Source of the DNA: Gymnopus androsaceus JB14
Lineage: Eukaryota; Basidiomycota; Agaricomycetes; Agaricales; Omphalotaceae
Assembly (NCBI GenBank): GCA_009733575.1
Contig: ML769420.1
Coordinates: forward strand, 248,001 to 312,000
Direction: 5' to 3'
Length of the DNA stretch: 64,000 bases
The notes beneath the pieces are model-generated. The model saw only the letters and a list, made by a program, of their open reading frames with translations. It was not told where the DNA came from and did not search any database. The translations under genes were made by a program, and so were the position numbers. Shown here one piece after another: positions 52,590-64,000 of this stretch (the stretch's first letter is position 1; the number at the start of each line of letters is the position of its first letter).

Positions 52590-53820
52590 ATGTTTTCCAC
52601 CGAAGGTAACAGCGGAGGTACATCACCTATCCTTCCTCCATCTCCGGTTACTGGCACGCCTGCATCGTCGAATAGCAGCGAATACTTTGGCCACAGTATG
52701 GATAGTGCACCAGCATCGTCTTTATCCCCCGATTTTCTTTCTAACGATGGAGGACGCGTGAAAAAGAAGCGAGGATCTCCCAGCGCTGGCGGATCTTCCA
52801 AGAACCCAGCAAAAGGTCGGTACGTGGAAGTGCGATGCACAGAGGTCCTCCAGAACAACAAGTTGCAAAACGTCGTCCTATTGTCCTTGTCCGTGGAGAC
52901 GGTGTGGCCTTCCCATCGAACACTATGTATCCTTAGGTTTATTGTCTTTCTTTGCTGTGTTATTAGCTTTTCTCCTCGATGTCCTGCTCTATCCTTGCTG
53001 CTGCACATATATAAACAGCTATGTTTTTGCTCTGGATTTTCTGGATTGTAACATATATGTACTGGACTTGAATTGGAAATAATCATGCTCTGTGTATATT
53101 TTATGAGCCTGGAATACTTACAGTAGTCCCTGCGAACCTGTATGAGCACGAGCGACGCGACTGCCGGATTCAAGCTCCGCCCACGGCAAAACACGAGCAA
53201 CGCGTCTCAGCACTTGATATGGATTTATCTACATTTTCACCTTCCTCAGCTCCCCGTTCTACGTCGAGTATCTATGGAACTACAAGTCGCATTCTTTAGT
53301 GGCGAAGATTGGCTACACTTTCCGTGTGCTGACGTTGGTCCTGCTGCTTCCAATGATGATCTTGATTCTCATTGTACGCCTCATTGTACGCTCTAATTCC
53401 CTTTTTGAAGGGGTTCATGCTGAACTTGAACTTTAATTTTTAGGACATAGCCTCGTACACGATTGCGAGAACATTAGGAGTTGTTGATATAGTCAAAGCA
53501 TCTACGAGCGATAAGTGCATGCTATACGAGAACCGCCAAACATACATATTCGCGAACCCTCCCTCGAAGGTGCCGAAGCGAAGCCTGCTCGAGCCCATAA
53601 TCCCTTTTATACCGCTGACAGTGATAGCGGTCAATCGATACCCATGCCCGATACAACTCCCGACGTCCCGTTAACAGAATACTTCACCTCTGAGGGCAAC
53701 AATCTAGAACTCTCTGGAGTCGGTGTCTTTTCGCCTGCGACATCCCAGCCTGCCTCACCAACTATTTCTCGCGTCCAGCTTATATTGGAGCCAGAGGTCA
53801 CCAATACACTCCCTCCGTGA
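52590..53820 (+). CDS. Possible Ser/Pro-rich single-pass membrane protein, model incomplete
   Basis: Unknown. Coding-like stretches in different frames suggest one or two genes: a Ser/Pro-rich start at 52590 (ILPPSPVTGTPASSNSSEYF), a stretch ending AFPSNTMYP near 52926, another from about 53130 (YEHERRDCRIQAPPTAKHEQ) to ...SSIYGTTSR near 53286, a strong membrane helix at about 53310-53385 (VLTLVLLLPMMILILIVRLIV), and a Pro/Ser-rich tail at 53530-53820 (NPFYTADSDSGQSIPMP). The step near 53290 looks like a small frame break. Boundaries between the others may be introns, but I could not fix a consistent model. Confidence 0.35.
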
Positions 53821-54182
53821 CTTTGACCTTGACGATGGAAATGTCCATCTCAGGAGAAGAAACGAAACAGTCACCGCTCTTGAACCTATCCCGCAATAAT
53901 GTGAGCTTCTTGTTCTGATTAGTGGTCTATCACTTACAATATTCTTAGCTTAAAAGTAGTCTAACATGATGACTGGAACGACACCATGGCCAAGGTACAA
54001 TGTAATTGTAACTGTATTATATATGCGCATGGCCGTAGTTTTAATTTTAGAAGATGTCTTCTTTTCCTTTTCATTCGCATGGCCAAAGAACTTTCAAGCG
54101 TGCTTTTACAGTTACAAGTTATATTCAATCGAGAGGATGTATGGCTACAAATAATACAGAGGTGTGATGCTACAGAGTACGT

Positions 54183-56028
<1,846 letters not shown>

Positions 56029-56172
56029 CGAAATTTCGAGTCATCGGCATTATTCGGCACGTGTAGCGTCGGACAGGCGCGCATTAAGCGCTCTGCCAGT
56101 CGCGTAGATGGCGCTTATTAAATAAGTACCACGGCACGTGCTTCATTTTTATCTTCATTTTTACCTTCTCCC

Positions 56173-58108
56173 ATGTCCTACGGCCATGAAAAGCAGTTCG
56201 AAGAAGATATACAATCGAACGTCAAGAAGGTGATGCAAGAGAATCCTAGCATGAGTGCCTTGGATGCATTATCGAAAGTGGAAAAGGATATGCTTAAAAA
56301 CAACCCATTCGTTCCTCCGACCTCTGGCTGCCCGATCAACATTTTGCCTAATGAACTCATTTCGCACATCTTTTTTGTTGGTATGACAATGGAGGCAAGT
56401 TTTTATGGTCCTGATCCCCCCCTAGATCCAACTCATCTCTCAATTTAACCAGGAAGAATGGCCTGAAGAAGATGAAATGGAGGAGCAACAAGACTTAGAA
56501 GACGAGTTAAATTTACGGGACGGTTGGGATACAGATGACGACGAAGAAGTCCCCGGAAAATTTAAATGGAAGGATAGCGGCAAAGGGACAACAGACGACG
56601 AAGAAGAAGAGGAAGAAGAAGAAGAGGAAGCGCCTAAATTGCCGTTCCAGGTTCTATGCTCGCATGTGTGCAGACGTTGGTACGAAGTTGCGGTTGGTGA
56701 GTATTACCAGATCATATCATTACACAAGCTTACGGCTTCCACAGATAGCCCTTTGCTATGGACCAAGCTGGACTTCCATTTAGGAACCTCTCTGGACATG
56801 GCAAAAATTTGGCTTGAACGGTCTAAAGGCCATCCTCTCGAAATCCTAATCGACTGTACTACTCCGGAAGACTGGGTCATTGACGATGGTGAGGAACAAG
56901 TCGATGTGACGGATGTCTCAGAATCAGTTCCGAGTCCTCCGTCATCTCAGAGCAGCAGCGCACCCCAAAATGCTTTGGCGCCTCATGATAATCCATGCCT
57001 CACCAAGGCGCAGGTATCCGAAATTCTGGATGTTATCATCCCCGCCGTGGATCGATGGAGACTCTTCAGCGTCAACGCCAGTCACTACGATTCTATATAT
57101 CTCATCTTGGAGCGCTTTTCCAAGTGCTCCTCAGCTCAGCTTCTCGAGATCCTCGAAATGTATCACAACGAAGACTGTGAAGAGTTCGAAACCTTTTCGC
57201 CTCCCGAGCTCAACACACGATTCTTGCCTTTCAACGGTAATGCACCGAACCTGAAATCAGTCGCCTTTTGGGGAGTTCATATTGATTGGGACGCCTCACT
57301 TTCGCTCCTGAACGATTTGCGTGACCTGGAAATTGCTTTTCACGCCGACGACGTACGTCCATCTTTCCAGACATTTTCTGATATCCTTGCTGGGTCACCG
57401 GAACTCGAGGCCCTTTCCCTGTGTCTTTCGGGCCCAGCGGATAAGAAGGAGGACTGGGGAACTACCCCGATCGAAATGACTTCGGTTAAAAAGTTGACCC
57501 TCTGCCATCATGAACCAGCTTACATCGAATCACTGCTCCCCCTTCTCCATCTTCCCAACGTCATCGATCTCTTACTTGATTATGATTCCAACGACTATAC
57601 CGAATTTACTCTGCTCCTCGCCAAACCCCTGCCCGGTCGAACAAAATCCCTTCTCGCTGGGTTGGAGCAACTCAAAATCAATTGCCTTCCATCCAGTCAA
57701 AATGCCCGGCAGCTGGTCCTGGAGCAGCTGCTCAATCTTAAAACCATCATCTTGAACTGTACTGGTGACGAGGAGGAGTTTTTCGAACGACTAATGGAGC
57801 TCAAACAAACTCCTTCCAAAGCTGGGACATCGCAATCAGTGGCGTTCTGCCCACATCTAACTACTCTGATCACAACGGGCATTGATGGTGCAGCGATGAG
57901 AAAATTCGTGGAGGCTCGTAAACAGGGCGGCGCACCGCTCTCTAAAGTTTCGATGAGTGAGGAGGATTTTTTGGAGGAGAAGGAGGAAAAGTGGTTGAGA
58001 GAACATTTGGTAGAACTGGACTTTTTCGAGCCGTCTGAGTCGGAGGAGGAGCTGGTAGAGATTGACGGTGACGACGATGCCATGGATACAGATTCAGATT
58101 TGGATTAG
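56173..58108 (+). CDS. F-box-like protein with acidic insert
   Basis: A probable SCF adaptor typical of expanded basidiomycete F-box families. Exons are 56173-56394, 56453-56696 and 56745-58108. The F-box starts with INILPNELISHIFFVGM and resumes after a very acidic insert at VLCSHVCRRWYEVAVDSPLLW, so the insert splits the box. The C-terminal part is leucine-rich (NLKSVAFWGVHIDWD, SVKKLTLCHHEP, PNVIDLLLDYDS) and ends in an acidic tail. Intron 56395-56452 is GC-AG (GAG|GCAAGT); the alternative GT would run into a stop. It is divergent from ESA1 with 144 bp between start codons. Confidence 0.82.
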
Positions 58109-58355
58109 TATCTGTACGTCGACTCTTAGCTACTGCCGACTGTAAGCTAATCTTTGTTTCCAGAGAAAATATACTTAGACTTACGTGCTATTTCTAATGA
58201 CAGTACATTACACAAAAATATGTAACATCTTCAACTCAGCGCTTGAGATCTGCTCAATATCTGCCAAACTGGTGCGACATCTGACTGGCGAGTCATTTGA
58301 TTGGCATTCGTCTCGTTAGCGGTGATAATGTAAGCTCCAACGTACGCTCATCATC

Positions 58356-58994
58356 ATGTTTGAGACAGACCGTTTACGCATTCGAGCTCGGCGAAGTACA
58401 GACAGCGAGAACTTACACATTTTGTGGAATGACCCCCAAGTTCAGGTGCGGGGTCCCCAGACACTTTACGACAGTGTTAACACGGTATTTTCGTTCTTCA
58501 GAAAACTCTCACTATAGGACATACGGTACCGTCGGATGGAATGCCTGATAATAAGGATCCGGGCACGCTATTCTCAGCCATTATCGAGACCAAAGAAGGC
58601 AACGAGTTTATTGGTTTCACGATCTGGTTTATGGAGTCCCCGAAGAACCGTGATGCAGGATTTGGAATTGCCTTGTTACCAAAGTATTGGAGTAAAGGAT
58701 ACGCGAAAGAGGCGCTACGATTCCTCGTCGATTACAGTTTCCACCAACTTGCTCTACATAGAGTGACCTTGACGGTTTTCGAAAACAACAAAGGTGCAAT
58801 AGAGTTGTACAAGAAGATGTACGTATCACAGGGTTTTTCTATCAGACCCTATCTGACTGAAACGTCTATCAAGTGGTTTTGTTCAAGAGCGGGTACAGAG
58901 GAAAGCTATCTGGCTTGATGGGAGGTGGCAGGATGTGATAGGGATGGGGATTTTGGACGAAACATGGGCGGCGGAACGTAAACACTTGCAATAG
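58356..58994 (+). CDS. GNAT-family N-acetyltransferase, array copy a
   Basis: An acetyl-CoA-dependent acetyltransferase of the RimJ/RimL-like type; the substrate (protein N-terminus or small amine) is unknown. Exons are 58356-58445, 58502-58818 and 58874-58994; all phases fit. It begins MFETDRLRIRARR; the acetyl-CoA motif is GIALLPKYWSKGYAKEALRF, followed by ALHRVTLTVFENNKGAIELY and the ending GFVQERVQRKAIW...LDETWAAERK. Only this copy has the intron at 58446-58501. It is first of four head-to-tail copies. Confidence 0.85.
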
Positions 58995-59159
58995 TCTATT
59001 TTACTTTCGAACTCAAAGGAAGTCAAAGGCAAGGTTTACTTTCTACACTATCTTATTAAACGAATCTCGGTGCCGAGACGGACGCGTCATCTGGCTGATA
59101 AAGATCTTGAACGCGTCCGGTTCTCAGCAGCCGCGTAATAGACTTTCCTTCCTTCCACC

Positions 59160-59750
59160 ATGTTCGAAACCAACAATCTACGACTTCGAGCTGTCCGAGA
59201 GGCAGATTTCGCAAAGTTGCACGACTTGTGGAACGACTATCGTATCCAGAAGACGCTCGAGAGTGAATACGTTGTGCCCTTGGGAGTGAAATTCGAGGAA
59301 AAACTGCGTTCTTGGGTCAAAGACGGATTCTTCTACGCCATCATTGAGACCAAAGAAAACAGTGAATGGGCAGGCTTCATAAACTTATTTAACGCAGAAA
59401 ACAAAAATCGCGCCGCAACAGTCAGCATTGCACTACTTCCTGCGTTCTGGGGCCAAGGTTACGCCACCGAGGCGTTGCGATTTATTGTGGATTACTCTTT
59501 CAGGGAACTCGCTCTGCATAGAGTCAATCTCCAAGTCTTGGGACATAACGCAGCTGCAATCAAGCTGTATAAGAAAGTGTAAGCGGTTTGTGTTGCCCCA
59601 AAACACGTCTATTTGACTGTTGCCTATAGTGGGTTCGTTGAAGAGGGTGTCCAGCGAAAGGCGGGCTGGAGTGACGGGAAATGGCAGGATGTTATCTGGA
59701 TGGCAATGTTGGACGAGGATTGGGCAGCTTCGAGGAAGGAAAACGTGTAA
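59160..59750 (+). CDS. GNAT-family N-acetyltransferase, array copy b
   Basis: A paralogue with the same architecture: MFETNNLRLRAVREADF, acetyl-CoA loop IALLPAFWGQGYATEALRF, LALHRVNLQV, and the ending GFVEEGVQRKAGW...MLDEDWAASRKENV. It has one intron, 59579-59629, at the position shared by all copies (after the KK/KR-V codon). Its downstream flank is closely repeated behind copy c, so the duplicated unit includes 3' sequence. Confidence 0.87.
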
Positions 59751-59966
59751 AGTCAGATTCATGACTATATATATATGGTTACTAGCCCTTCCTAAGAGTG
59801 AGCTGAGCCCAGATCCTGGATCCTGGGGAAAGTCCTGGAAATCAGTTAACTTGCGTGGGATCAGATGGAGGTACGCAGCCGTATCTTTCGAGTCATAGAG
59901 CTCGTGTATACAAAAAAAACGGTATTTATTTAAGTCTGCTTGGTTGATAACAGTAATCATTTCCCC

Positions 59967-60567
59967 ATGTTTGAAACCGAACGTTTACGACTTCGAGCCG
60001 CACGCAAAGCAGACTTTGAAAAAGTTCACGCCTTATTCAACAATGTTTCAGTGCACAAAATGTTATCCACAGGATTTGTCGTCCCTGTACTGGACAGCAA
60101 ACTCGAGAAGGACCTACCCACTAGCATCTCAGAGTCGCTGCTCTATGTTATCATAGAGACCAAGGACAGTGGCGAATTCATCGGTTACACCAGACTGTTT
60201 GGCCACAGCTACAAGAATCGCGATGCAATGCTTGGCATGGCTCTACTTCCAGAGTTTTGGGGTCGAGGATATGCAACAGAGGTTTTGACTTTTATCATCG
60301 ACTATGCATTCCAGCAGCTTGCTATGCATAGAATATCCCTTGATGTCTCTGGGAACAACACTGCGGCAATCAAAGTGTATAAGAGAGTGTAAGTGATTTA
60401 TACTGTGTAGTCAAAAATCGGCTCTGACTGTTTTGTATCTTTTTAGTGGGTTCGTTCAAGAGGGCGTCAAGCGAAAGGTAAATTGGATGGATGGGAAATG
60501 GCAAGACGACATCTTAATGGCGGTTTTGGACGAGGATTGGGCAGCTTCGAGGCAGGAAAACGTGTAG
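59967..60567 (+). CDS. GNAT-family N-acetyltransferase, array copy c
   Basis: Starts MFETERLRLRAARKADFEKV, with the acetyl-CoA loop MALLPEFWGRGYATEVLTF and the ending GFVQEGVKRKVNW...VLDEDWAASRQENV. One intron at 60389-60446. It is nearly identical to copy d over the coding region, the intron and about 45 bp of promoter, so these two are the youngest pair. Confidence 0.87.
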
Positions 60568-60772
60568 AGTCAGATTCATGACTATATATGGTTACTAGTC
60601 CCTCCTTAGAGTGAGCTGAGAGCGGAGAGCCCAGATCCCGGGGAAAGTCCTGGAAATTAGTTGACTTGCGTAGCATCAAAGGGAGGTACGCAGCCGCAGT
60701 GTTATCGTGTATATATATATATAAACAGTATTTATTCAAGTCTGCTTAGTCGATAACAGTAATCTTTTCCCC

Positions 60773-61380
60773 ATGTTTGAAACCGAACGTTTACGACTTC
60801 GAGCCGCACGCAAAGCAGACTTTGAAAAGGTTCATGCCTTATTCAACGATGTTTCAGTGCACAAAATGTTATCCGCAGGATTTGTCGTCCCTGTACCAGG
60901 GCAGCAAATTCGAGGAGGACCTACCCACTAGCATCTCAGAGTCGCTGCTCCATGTCATCATAGAGACCAAGGACAGTGGCGAATTCATCGGTTACACCAG
61001 ACTGTTTAAACACAGCTACAAGAATCGCGATGCAATACTTGGCATAGCTCTACTTCCAGAGTTTTGGGGTCGAGGATATGCAACAGAGGTTTTGACTTTT
61101 ATCATCGACTATGCATTCCAGCAGCTTGCTATGCATAGAATATCCCTTGGTACCTTTGCGAACAACACTGCGGCAATCAAAGTGTATAAGAGAGTGTAAG
61201 TGATTTATACTGTGTAGTCAAAAATCGGCTCTGACTGTTTTGTATCTTTTTAGTGGGTTCGTTCAAGAGGGTGTCAGGCGAAAGGCAAATTGGATGGATG
61301 GGAAATGGCAGGACGAGATCCTAATGGCGGTTTTGGACGAGGATTGGGCAGCTTCGAGACAGAATGGTGCGGATGCCTAG
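60773..61380 (+). pseudogene. GNAT-family N-acetyltransferase, array copy d, frame break
   Basis: A near-copy of c, about 806 bp downstream. At about 60898-60902 it reads CCAGGGCAGC, one base longer than c, so the frame opened by MFETERLRLRAARK stops soon after VVPVPG. The rest continues in another frame (FEEDLPTSISES to DEDWAASRQNGADA, stop 61378-61380). With one G fewer it would read VPGSKFEEDL, matching its paralogues. The intron at 61196-61253 is intact. It is either a young pseudogene or a homopolymer error. Confidence 0.8.
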
Positions 61381-62677
61381 TAGTCCGCCCAAAGAAAGAA
61401 AGCCAAATGGATAGTTATTTATCCGTAAGCTAACAGGACTTGAATTCATTGTACCACTTGCGCCAACGATTCAGTAATGATCTTGAAGCGAGTACGCATC
61501 CAACGCATACTGTGCTCCGAGGAAAGATACTGGAAACGTCTTGAGCCTATGGTAAAGCACTATCGAAAAATTAGAGCGGATGATGTCGAACAGAGATCCC
61601 AGAGAATCTATACTAGAAGAAATTTCGTTATTGCAAAAATCCAGAGGAAAGGGCTGACTGCAGGCGGAAGCAGTAAGGAAAACAAGCGCCATAGTAAGCA
61701 CTGGAGCCAATCGGAATCGATCCTAAACTCGCTTTCAACTCTCATCACGGATTCCGCAGCTCCGCTGCTCCACTAGTCTTGAAAATTTTGCTTTCAATGG
61801 ACCGAGGATATATGCACCATGCTCACCTATATCGCTTCAAGTAGTTTCGGTGAAGTGTATGTGGCACAGGCACTCTTCTAGTGAAGTTGCGGAGCCACCG
61901 GAGTCTTCATTCCACTCCCACTCCCTACTCTCCGATGCAACAGTGCAAGACGAGATCAGCCACTTTATCGACTCACCGTTCTACTGGTGGAGACATACAG
62001 CGGATTTTATGGCTTTAGTTTGTTGGTTTCAATAAACGAGATGGACTTCATGTAAGGGCGTTAATTCAGTCTACGTGATCAACTTTAGAAGGCCAGCATG
62101 CCTAACGTACTGTAGAAGGCTAAACTGGACTCGGACTTTTGTTACCTGTATGTGACTGTCCCTCCTATTTTTCCGTCTGAGCTCATCAGGAAAAATAGGC
62201 CTTACTAGGCCTCACTATGTACAATTTCGGCAATCGAGGCTCCGAGTGAATCTTCTCGACATCAGCTGCTGCTTGGACCGACCTACCTCCCTAACGCTCC
62301 AAATTCTGAAGAAGTTTCCATTCTTGATTTAGGCTGTTTTTTTTTTCGCTAGAAGCCCTTGGTTCTTGGTTGCAGTCCTTGTTCATATCCTCGAAGACTC
62401 TCCAAACTGTTTCTTTCTTTTTTTGACGGCAGTTATGGATTTTAAAGTTTCATGGTGCACAGGTCCTGAAGGGAGCTTGAATCTGTTTCCGTTGAAATCT
62501 GGACATTTCATTAATAACATTATCGGCGCCGTCACTTATTCGGGTCAGAATGACAGCTGCTTCAGAAGCTTCCTCCGTACGGTACTATGCCGGCGCTTCT
62601 TTTTATCGTTTACATATTAATCTGCATCGAGAATTCTTCATCTTTGGTTGGCCTTTTGTTGTTTCGTCTTTACCGTC
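61381..62677. other. Intergenic, 1.3 kb, no supported gene
   Basis: No ORF with motifs or splice support. Two T-rich tracts (about 62338-62345 and 62408-62424) lie within the last 350 bp before the RGS gene and probably belong to its promoter or 5' UTR. Confidence 0.4.
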
Positions 62678-64000
62678 ATGCCCTCTCAGCGAAAGGTTCT
62701 TCCTCAACCTCAGCAATCGCAGCCTCGTACCTTCAAGCTCTCGCCGATCCTTGCTTTGAAGGCTCTGGTATTGCTGCCAGTGAGTATACAGTTTTTCTTG
62801 CAGGTTCTCGCCAAAAATGACATGTTTTATAGTTTCGCATATGTAATCCTCCTCCGGCGGTTGGAAAAGTTCGATCCTGCAGTGGTACGCCAAATTATCT
62901 TTGCCTTTGTGATTTAGTTTTGACCCTGCAGCAGTCACTCCTGTGTTCAATGTTCGCCTGGAGGATATATTGGACAGGAAACATCTTCCTCCGCTAGGTG
63001 AGTACCTTTTTGAATTTTTTTTTGTTCGCTTCTAAACGATCACGTGTAGGCCTAAAAGACTTTGAGGTTTGTTGAAACGTCCTCAACTCAACCGCGGCTA
63101 ATGCTTTGCTCAGGAATGGCTGCTCTATGTCGAACTCTCACCGGAGAATCTGTGAGTATCAGTCATCGTCAAATACCGTGTTTTTCTAACGTTTGAATAG
63201 CTATTTCATTTTATGGTTACGAGAATACACCGTCAGATATCGCCATTGGACCGATCGCGCCAAATCTCTGCGAGACGAAGCTCGTCAGTATCATGGTTTG
63301 GACTGGCCTGCTAACAGTTCTTCCCAATTGGCCATGTTCTACGCCCGTGCCAAACAAACATTCTTTACCCCAAATTCGCACTATGAGCTCAATCTTCCTT
63401 CCGACATGCTTGCCCCATTCCATATTGCCAATTCCTCTCCTCATCCAGATCCTATCATCTTTGATCAAGTGGCTATTGAGACCCAGAAATTGCTGAAAGA
63501 AAGCTTGCAGCGCTTCGTCTCCGCACAGTTCAATAACGTTGGTAATAACCGTGTTATTTGCGGCTTGATCGGAGGCACCGTTTTTTGTCTTGTCGGCGCA
63601 CTTTTGCCTATCATTTACAATTTTGCTATGGGTCATTCGAGATGGGCACGTCTTTCGGCACTTCCAGGACTATGGCTGGGGCTCTCAGTGCTTTTCGCGA
63701 GCTTGCATGGAGTGTGTCTGGGTGTCTACATCTTTGGTGATCTCAGGCAGCTCCGCAAGTTCGAGTTGACGCGTCCACCTATTTCTAAACCTCAGCCATA
63801 TCGCGCGCCTCGCCAGCGCCCCGTCATCTCTTCTCCTATCACTGGCCTACCAGTCTCTCCTGGATCCATCATACCAATGAGCTATTCGACCGATAGTATC
63901 ATACCTCCTCCACCCGCTCACACTCATCTCAGCCGTTCCGCGTCTCGTCAGTCGATGCCTTCCACTCTTTCTCGGTCTACTTCGTCGAATTTCTCCTATT
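62678..64000 (+). CDS. RGS-domain membrane protein, partial (runs off the window)
   Basis: A regulator of heterotrimeric G-protein signalling, with membrane helices after the RGS domain as in fungal Rax1/RgsC-like proteins; exact subgroup uncertain. The start is probably ATG 62678-62680 (MPSQRKVLPQPQQ); the splice path from exon 1 to the next exon was not fixed. RGS segments are VFNVRLEDILDRKHLPPL, then a 17-nt exon GLKDFE (63050-63066), EWLLYVELSPENL and YFILWLREYTVRYRHW. Two helices follow (CGLIGGTVFCLVGALLPIIY and WLGLSVLFASLHGVCLGVY), then a Ser/Pro-rich tail still open at 64000. Confidence 0.8.

Noticed and set aside
58446..58501. Apparent frameshift and stop in the first GNAT copy
   Set aside because: A GT-AG intron with fitting phase removes it, and the spliced protein aligns with its paralogues.

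Overview
The window reads as nuclear DNA of a filamentous basidiomycete, most likely a plant-litter or wood-degrading agaricomycete. The evidence is dense GT-AG introns of about 45-60 bp in almost every gene, very short intergenic gaps between divergent gene pairs, GH11-CBM1 and CE15 plant cell-wall enzymes, and an uncharacterised seven-helix membrane protein of a type common in mushrooms. No name can be given to the species from sequence alone.

Layout. 0.9-7.4 kb: a coiled-coil tail-anchored protein and the spindle checkpoint kinase MPS1. 8-19.5 kb: an accessory block with three GH11 xylanase (+CBM1) copies on the minus strand. Copy 1 is a wreck split by a 2.4-kb insertion that itself carries a 403-bp hAT-like MITE. 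Copies 2 and 3 lie in a 3.35-kb tandem segmental duplication; copy 2 is intact and copy 3 has lost its CBM1. A separate 710-bp inverted-repeat element lies 5' of copy 1. 19.5-28 kb: a small basic protein, a Ser-rich single-pass membrane protein, the seven-helix protein, an F-box/LRR protein and ribosomal protein eS19. 28-38 kb: a gene-poor stretch with two intronless tandem metallo-beta-lactamase-fold hydrolases and a CE15 glucuronoyl esterase. 38-58 kb: a compact housekeeping stretch with a glutaredoxin-like protein overlapping a ZCCHC8-like RNA-surveillance protein, dynein intermediate chain, a PrxQ-type peroxiredoxin, TIM9, DAHP synthase, sterol glucosyltransferase, nitronate monooxygenase, the NuA4 acetyltransferase ESA1 and an F-box protein. 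58-61.4 kb: four tandem GNAT acetyltransferases, the last with a frame break. 62.7 kb to the end: a membrane RGS protein cut by the window edge.

Functional links. The GH11 xylanases and the CE15 esterase both act on glucuronoxylan: one cuts the backbone, the other the lignin-carbohydrate ester bond. They are not adjacent, but together they fit a lignocellulose degrader. The rest is unlinked core biology (mitosis, transport, chromatin, aromatic amino acids, mitochondrial import, sterol glycosides).

I did not find a clearly new multi-gene system. The most unusual signals are the nested transposons inside a xylanase intron, an unusually large set of GC-AG introns (eight), the mutation of one such donor in the copy that lost its CBM1, an overlapping same-strand gene pair, very small exons (3, 6, 11, 14 and 17 nt), two look-alike introns in the DAHP synthase gene, and recurrent one-base frame breaks in conserved genes that may be assembly errors.
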